Assembly: GCF_029227915.1 (NCBI RefSeq)
Contig: NC_079876.1
Location: 25,829,828 to 25,889,827 of the forward strand
DNA length: 60,000 nt
Direction of reading: 5' to 3'
Source: Hydractinia symbiolongicarpus
Lineage: Eukaryota; Cnidaria; Hydrozoa; Anthoathecata; Hydractiniidae
Made by a program: the position numbers and the translations under genes. Shown here piece by piece: positions 56,501 to 60,000 of the stretch; position 1 is the stretch's first letter, and every line of letters starts with the position of its first letter. The notes under the pieces were generated by a model that made no database searches, was not told the DNA's origin, and saw nothing but the letters and a program-made list of their open reading frames with translations.

Positions 56501-56780
56501 TTTTGGTGTATTTATTTTTTGTGTCAGTAATGATATATGCCTATAAAATATATATTTGCACCATATAAGTCTATATATGTACTATATATGCCCAATAAAA
56601 GCACTATATATGGCCTATATATAGACTATATACAATTTTCAGAACATCTTATAGATCTCAAAAAAGAGTGATACGAAATCAAAGAAAGAGAAAGATAATC
56701 GAGACCCTCCTTCATTTGAAGTCGCTCACGATGAACGTCCTGCAAGTAAATCAAAAAAGTCAACTTTAAAAGAGCTTTAA
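47533..56780 (+). CDS. ODAD1: Outer dynein arm docking complex coiled-coil subunit (CCDC63/CCDC114 type)
   Basis: Fifteen exons: 47533-47590, 48135-48316, 50853-50898, 50976-51034, 51131-51180, 51251-51323, 51663-51776, 52198-52265, 52868-53099, 54126-54371, 54745-54832, 55209-55306, 55550-55615, 56164-56355, 56655-56780. All borders are AG/GT, phases close, and the product is 565 aa (human CCDC63 is of similar size). It tethers outer dynein arms to axonemal doublets in cilia and sperm. It is almost entirely coiled coil (LIRLQQEYRIMEGDRKAY; QAKHVALHKQIRVLENRLDQ). The family-diagnostic C-terminal block is INCDSSSIVDMLGG..GITDSNMMQYLGIIEHRTNEL, followed by a charged tail ending STLKEL. The vertebrate CCDC63/CCDC114 split is not resolved. 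Intron 2 carries a Penelope-like element and a SINE. Start ATG gives MPRFSSRRSE. Confidence 0.93.
48636..48720. repeat. Degraded interspersed repeat (GGGTTCGAATTAGCAG family)
   Basis: Resembles 23896-23975. It is in ODAD1 intron 2. No coding capacity. Confidence 0.5.
49191..49601 (-). pseudogene. Penelope-type GIY-YIG endonuclease domain (partial)
   Basis: 136 codons with the GIY-YIG core of Penelope proteins: KKVYIGLTEKSFKTRFNGH, SLSSYVWDLK, and the C-terminal CPLCLQEKFEILFYKDKSEL and NKRSELIAKCRHTNKFLLAN. The domain nicks target DNA during retrotransposition. The upstream RVT-type reverse transcriptase is missing, so this is a truncated, immobile fragment. A second, shorter copy of the end lies inverted at 49657-49770. 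Confidence 0.88.
49647..49945 (+). repeat. Inverted copy of the Penelope 3' end
   Basis: Reverse complement of 48992-49300 with few differences. The left arm has an extra stretch of about ten bases near 49180. It reads the same C-terminal residues (KSELLNKRSELIAKCRHTNK) on the plus strand. Confidence 0.9.
50472..50795 (+). mobile_element. tRNA-derived SINE, copy 3
   Basis: The head has an A box (TAGTTTAGTGG) and a degenerate B box (GGTTGGATTCC). The body is shared with copies 1 and 2 (GGAAATTGGGGAGATGGCGC; GAGCATTAAATACTCCAGGA), and the tail is ATCTATCTATCTATTT. It is in ODAD1 intron 2, 57 bp before exon 3. Confidence 0.85.
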
Positions 56781-57444
56781 ACTGACTTATCGAGACGATA
56801 ATATCGCAAAAATTATCGTTACCGCCCGCGACACTCCCGTGATGTAAATATGTAATCTAAAAGAAATAGCTGGCTGTTCCATAAACATTTATGATTTTTC
56901 TCTGGTTGTAAATATAGTTTAGCGTGTTTGTACGTCGATTTAAAGTTTTGTTACGCCAAGAAAAAATTTTCTTTAACGAATTCGATGTTTTCTATTAATT
57001 GCACGGGTTGACATCTAGTAGTAAAATGAAAATTAAATTTTCGATAATCTCTGTTTTAGGAATTAGTTCGCTGAAACCTTAAGTTTGGAGTTGATTTGGT
57101 GTGTGTACCAGTTTGAAAGCAAAGCACAAAATCTTTTGCCTCCAAATTTTGCCGCTTCACATGAATTTCCTGAAACACTAGTTGAAACTAGATCAAAATT
57201 TCTATAGAACTTGCAAGTTTAAGCTAAACAGCAAGTTTCTTAAGCTAATTTTTTTCTTCCCTTAAAACAATGGAAAAAAATGTTGCAAATAAATTTCTCT
57301 CGAATTGTCCTCAGTAGGACATAGCTACCTTGTTATCTTAAAATAATTTCCCAGTTTCTTCATTCAAGTCCTTCTTCCTCAAGATGTCGAAACCTTTAAC
57401 AAATAACATGAAAAGTTGCTTTTTATTCCAACTTAGTAGTCATT

Positions 57445-58135
57445 ATGTACAATCATGCTAGGACGTCGTAGAGTATGCTAGGACGTCATAGAGTATGATA
57501 AGACGTCGTTAGGACGTCAGATTATGGCAAGACGTTGTAGAGTAAGCTAGGATGTTGTAGAGTATGGTAAGATGTAGTAGAGAGTATGCTAGGACCGTAG
57601 AGTATGCTAGGACATCGTAAAGTATGGTAAGTCGTTGTTGAGTATGCTAGGACGTCGTAGAGTATGCTAGGACGTCGTAGAGTATGCTAAGACATCGTAG
57701 AGTATGTTAGGACGTCGTAGAGTATGCTAGAACGTCGTAGAGTATGCTAATACGTCGTAGAGTATGCTAAGACTGTGGAGTATGCTATGACGTCGTAGAG
57801 TATGCTAGAACGTCGTAGAGTATGCTATGACGTCGTAGAGTATGCTAGAACGTCGTAGAGTATGCTAAGACTGTGCAGTATGCTAAGACGTTGTGGAGTA
57901 TGCTAAGACATCGTAGAGTATGTTAGGACGTCGTAGAGTATGCTAGAACGTCGTAGAGTATGCTAAGACGTCGTAGAGTATGCTAAGACGTTGTGGAGTA
58001 TGCTATGACGTCGCAGAGTATGCTAAGACGTCGTAGAGTATGCTAGGATGTCGCACAGGATGCTAAGACGTCGTAGAGATAGGTAAGACTTCGTAGAGTA
58101 TGGTGAGACGTGGTAGACTATGCTAGGATTATATA
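57445..58135. repeat. 20-bp minisatellite, GTATGCTAGGACGTCGTAGA type
   Basis: About 34 head-to-tail units, most with the palindrome GACGTC. It lies 665 bp downstream of the ODAD1 stop. Variants TATGACGTCG and AGAACGTCG recur in alternating order, showing block amplification. The intervening 56781-57444 holds the 3' UTR and nothing else recognised. Confidence 0.93.
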
Positions 58136-60000
58136 AGGCTTAAATTTTATTAAAGTTGGTGCATACCCGTCAAAGAAAGTCTATTGGTCTCTTCTGGCAC
58201 ATAAACACAAAAACGTTTCAGGTACAAACAGCGCTAATTAATAAGCATTAGCATGAAAATTTAATTGAGGAGATAGATAAATGATATATTTGGAGTGCAT
58301 TTTCTCATATTTTAAGTGCAAAATATTTAATGGCGGAACTTGGCTGAAAGAGCAGTTCTGTGAAGTAAAACGAACGAATATCTTTAACGAATATAGCTTT
58401 ACTTTATCAAAACACAATGCAGAGATTCGATACCACTTCTTCTCACATAGAAGATTTAATCTTAGAATCAAAAAACAAAAACACCACCAAAGCAACACAA
58501 AACTGGATGCATGTCTACCATACTTGAGCTGCTATAAGAGATACAAAAAGAAACATTAAAAAATCTCCACCTTACGAACTAGATAAAAAATTTTTTGCAT
58601 GTATTCTCATTATGATTCCAATACGCTGTAACAGCAATTTTCGTCGAGGTCAGTGACCAAAAAACGAATTACCTTCTCGAGAACAGTAAAAAGTTGATTT
58701 AAAGTTATAAACGTTCTTCACACAGTTGCTGTTTCAAAATGAGTTTGTTAAAAATAGTTTCTTTAAAAAAGTTAATCAGCCATGATGAAATCTAATGTTT
58801 TTTTTTTCGTTAGGGACTTCCGGATTTTGATCTTTTCTCCCTAATGTGCAGGGCAATTGGAGGAGGTAATTTTTAAAAAGAGTATAAGACGCCGGAGGAT
58901 GAAAATTTTGACATATTTCAAGCTAATGATAAACTAGTTTTCACACAAAACTTGTGTAGTAAAGGCTCGTAAAATATTTTCCGTAAAAGTTGAAGAAGTA
59001 AAAAAATATACGTCATGTTGCACTCGGCGCCGTGCGATAATACTTTTTATATAATACTTCCGGCATATAACTTTCATAACAATTCTTCTCGTAAATATTC
59101 ATATTTTCCTTAAAGAATGTGTATATTAAAGGAATATATTTAATTCGGATTTTCAAACCTCGGCAGGCACCTTGCTCTTAGGACGAAAAAATACCAACTA
59201 AAGGTTACCTAATCCAAATTGACTTTATTTAGCCGAAAAAATGGTGATTTTTTTAAAATAAAATAAAGCGAAAAATAACTGTTGTTTGAATAACCAGATT
59301 GCTTTTAAATTTGGGTGAACTTTTCTGAAGATTGGATTATTAGTTTAGATGTTTTGCACAAAGATAAGAAACAATAGACCCTTGAATTTGACAAAAGTAG
59401 TTTTTTTAGAAACAAAAAACCTCGGCCCAATTATGCCGGATTCGTGGGGAAAATGAGTGTGAACGGTTCAAAAAATGAATTTTAGATAAAACCGTGATTT
59501 AAGTTGTTTCAATTTACGATTTTTTTGTTAAAAACTAGTACTGACATTATTAATTTCCGTCGGCGAAGGCGGAATCTTTAATATCGCCTAGGAAGATAGA
59601 GATAGAGAGATAGATTGATAGAGACAGCCCAGAGCCTGGACGCCTAAAACTTATCCAGGCTAAAGCTTAAATCCTCGTTTTGACAGATTTTTTTCTGAGA
59701 ACGATGCTAAATTGAGTTTTAAGCCAATAAGAATCCTAACAGTGCAACAAATTGTTTTATTATCCAATGAACATTACTTTATTTTAAAGTTTATAATCGA
59801 AAGTTAAAGCAGTGTAGCATAATGAAGATCGCCTTATAATGCGCCATCTTTGATGTTATTAACGTCATTTCCCTCTGTACAATTTTGCAAGCACGTAGAC
59901 TAAAGCTAATTATTCATGGATTTTAATTTAGAGGAATTGTTAAGGCTGAATATTTTTGGTGAAAGATTTATAGCTATAAAATCGTGACAATGTGTCATAA
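58136..60000. other. Right-hand stretch, one candidate exon only
   Basis: AT-rich. A plus-strand exon-like segment (58814-58865) has a T-rich acceptor and a GAG/GTAATT donor and reads GLPDFDLFSLMCRAIGG. No partner exons were identified. A GATAGA simple repeat lies at about 59596-59626. Confidence 0.35.
58814..58865 (+). CDS. Candidate internal exon of an unidentified gene
   Basis: A run of T then TTAG at 58810-58813 precedes 52 bases that read GLPDFDLFSLMCRAIGG and end at GAG followed by GTAATT. The composition is richer in GC than its surroundings. It is not part of ODAD1, which ends at 56780 with a normal stop. No family is recognised. Confidence 0.3.

Noticed and set aside
1-60000. CRISPR array, operon or other prokaryotic system
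   Set aside because: All recognisable genes are spliced metazoan genes or eukaryotic transposons; the tandem arrays have no spacer structure.

Overview
This 60-kb window is AT-rich, intron-dense animal nuclear DNA. The genes are clear metazoan orthologues (JUN, MSH5, a TRIC channel, an outer-dynein-arm docking subunit, a double-PHD protein). Introns are short to long with canonical GT-AG ends. The transposon mix (BEL/Pao, Penelope-like with GIY-YIG, Harbinger-like, hAT-like, Helitron, tRNA-SINE) and base composition suggest an early-branching invertebrate, most likely a cnidarian. The species assignment is inference only.

Layout. Positions 1-25617, minus strand: MSH5, running off the left edge. 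Fifteen coding exons were assembled by reading phase and similarity to the MSH5 family. Intron 1 is 13.4 kb and holds a Harbinger-like foldback element with an expanded minisatellite, a complete BEL/Pao LTR retrotransposon (16218-23358), a CGCCCC-type MITE and a truncated SINE. Positions 25618-26464: a divergent promoter region with a perfect TGACGTCA site. Positions 26465-27541, plus: an intronless JUN. Positions 28011-29799, minus: a six-exon TRIC/TMEM38 channel of 269 aa, convergent with JUN. Positions 31089-39243, minus: an eight-exon, 547-aa protein with a DPF-type double PHD finger and a C-terminal Polycomb-type SAM domain, the most unusual protein here; its introns carry tandem mini-Helitrons, a hAT-like MITE and a DNA-transposon relic. 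Around 41508-42059, minus: a coding exon of an unrecognised protein. Positions 42060-47532: no identified coding exon, but a second array of the same minisatellite family. Positions 47533-56780, plus: a 15-exon ODAD1/CCDC63-type gene (565 aa), with a Penelope-like element and a SINE in intron 2. Positions 56781-60000: a 20-bp minisatellite and one candidate exon of an unknown plus-strand gene.

The host genes do not form a pathway. MSH5 is meiotic, ODAD1 ciliary, TRIC an ER/SR cation channel, and JUN and the PHD-SAM protein are nuclear regulators. Their arrangement matters locally: JUN and MSH5 share a short divergent intergenic region, JUN and TRIC converge, and an unidentified minus-strand transcript may start head-to-head with ODAD1. 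Exon junctions were placed by eye using GT/AG sites, phase closure and remembered family sequences. No alignment or search was run.
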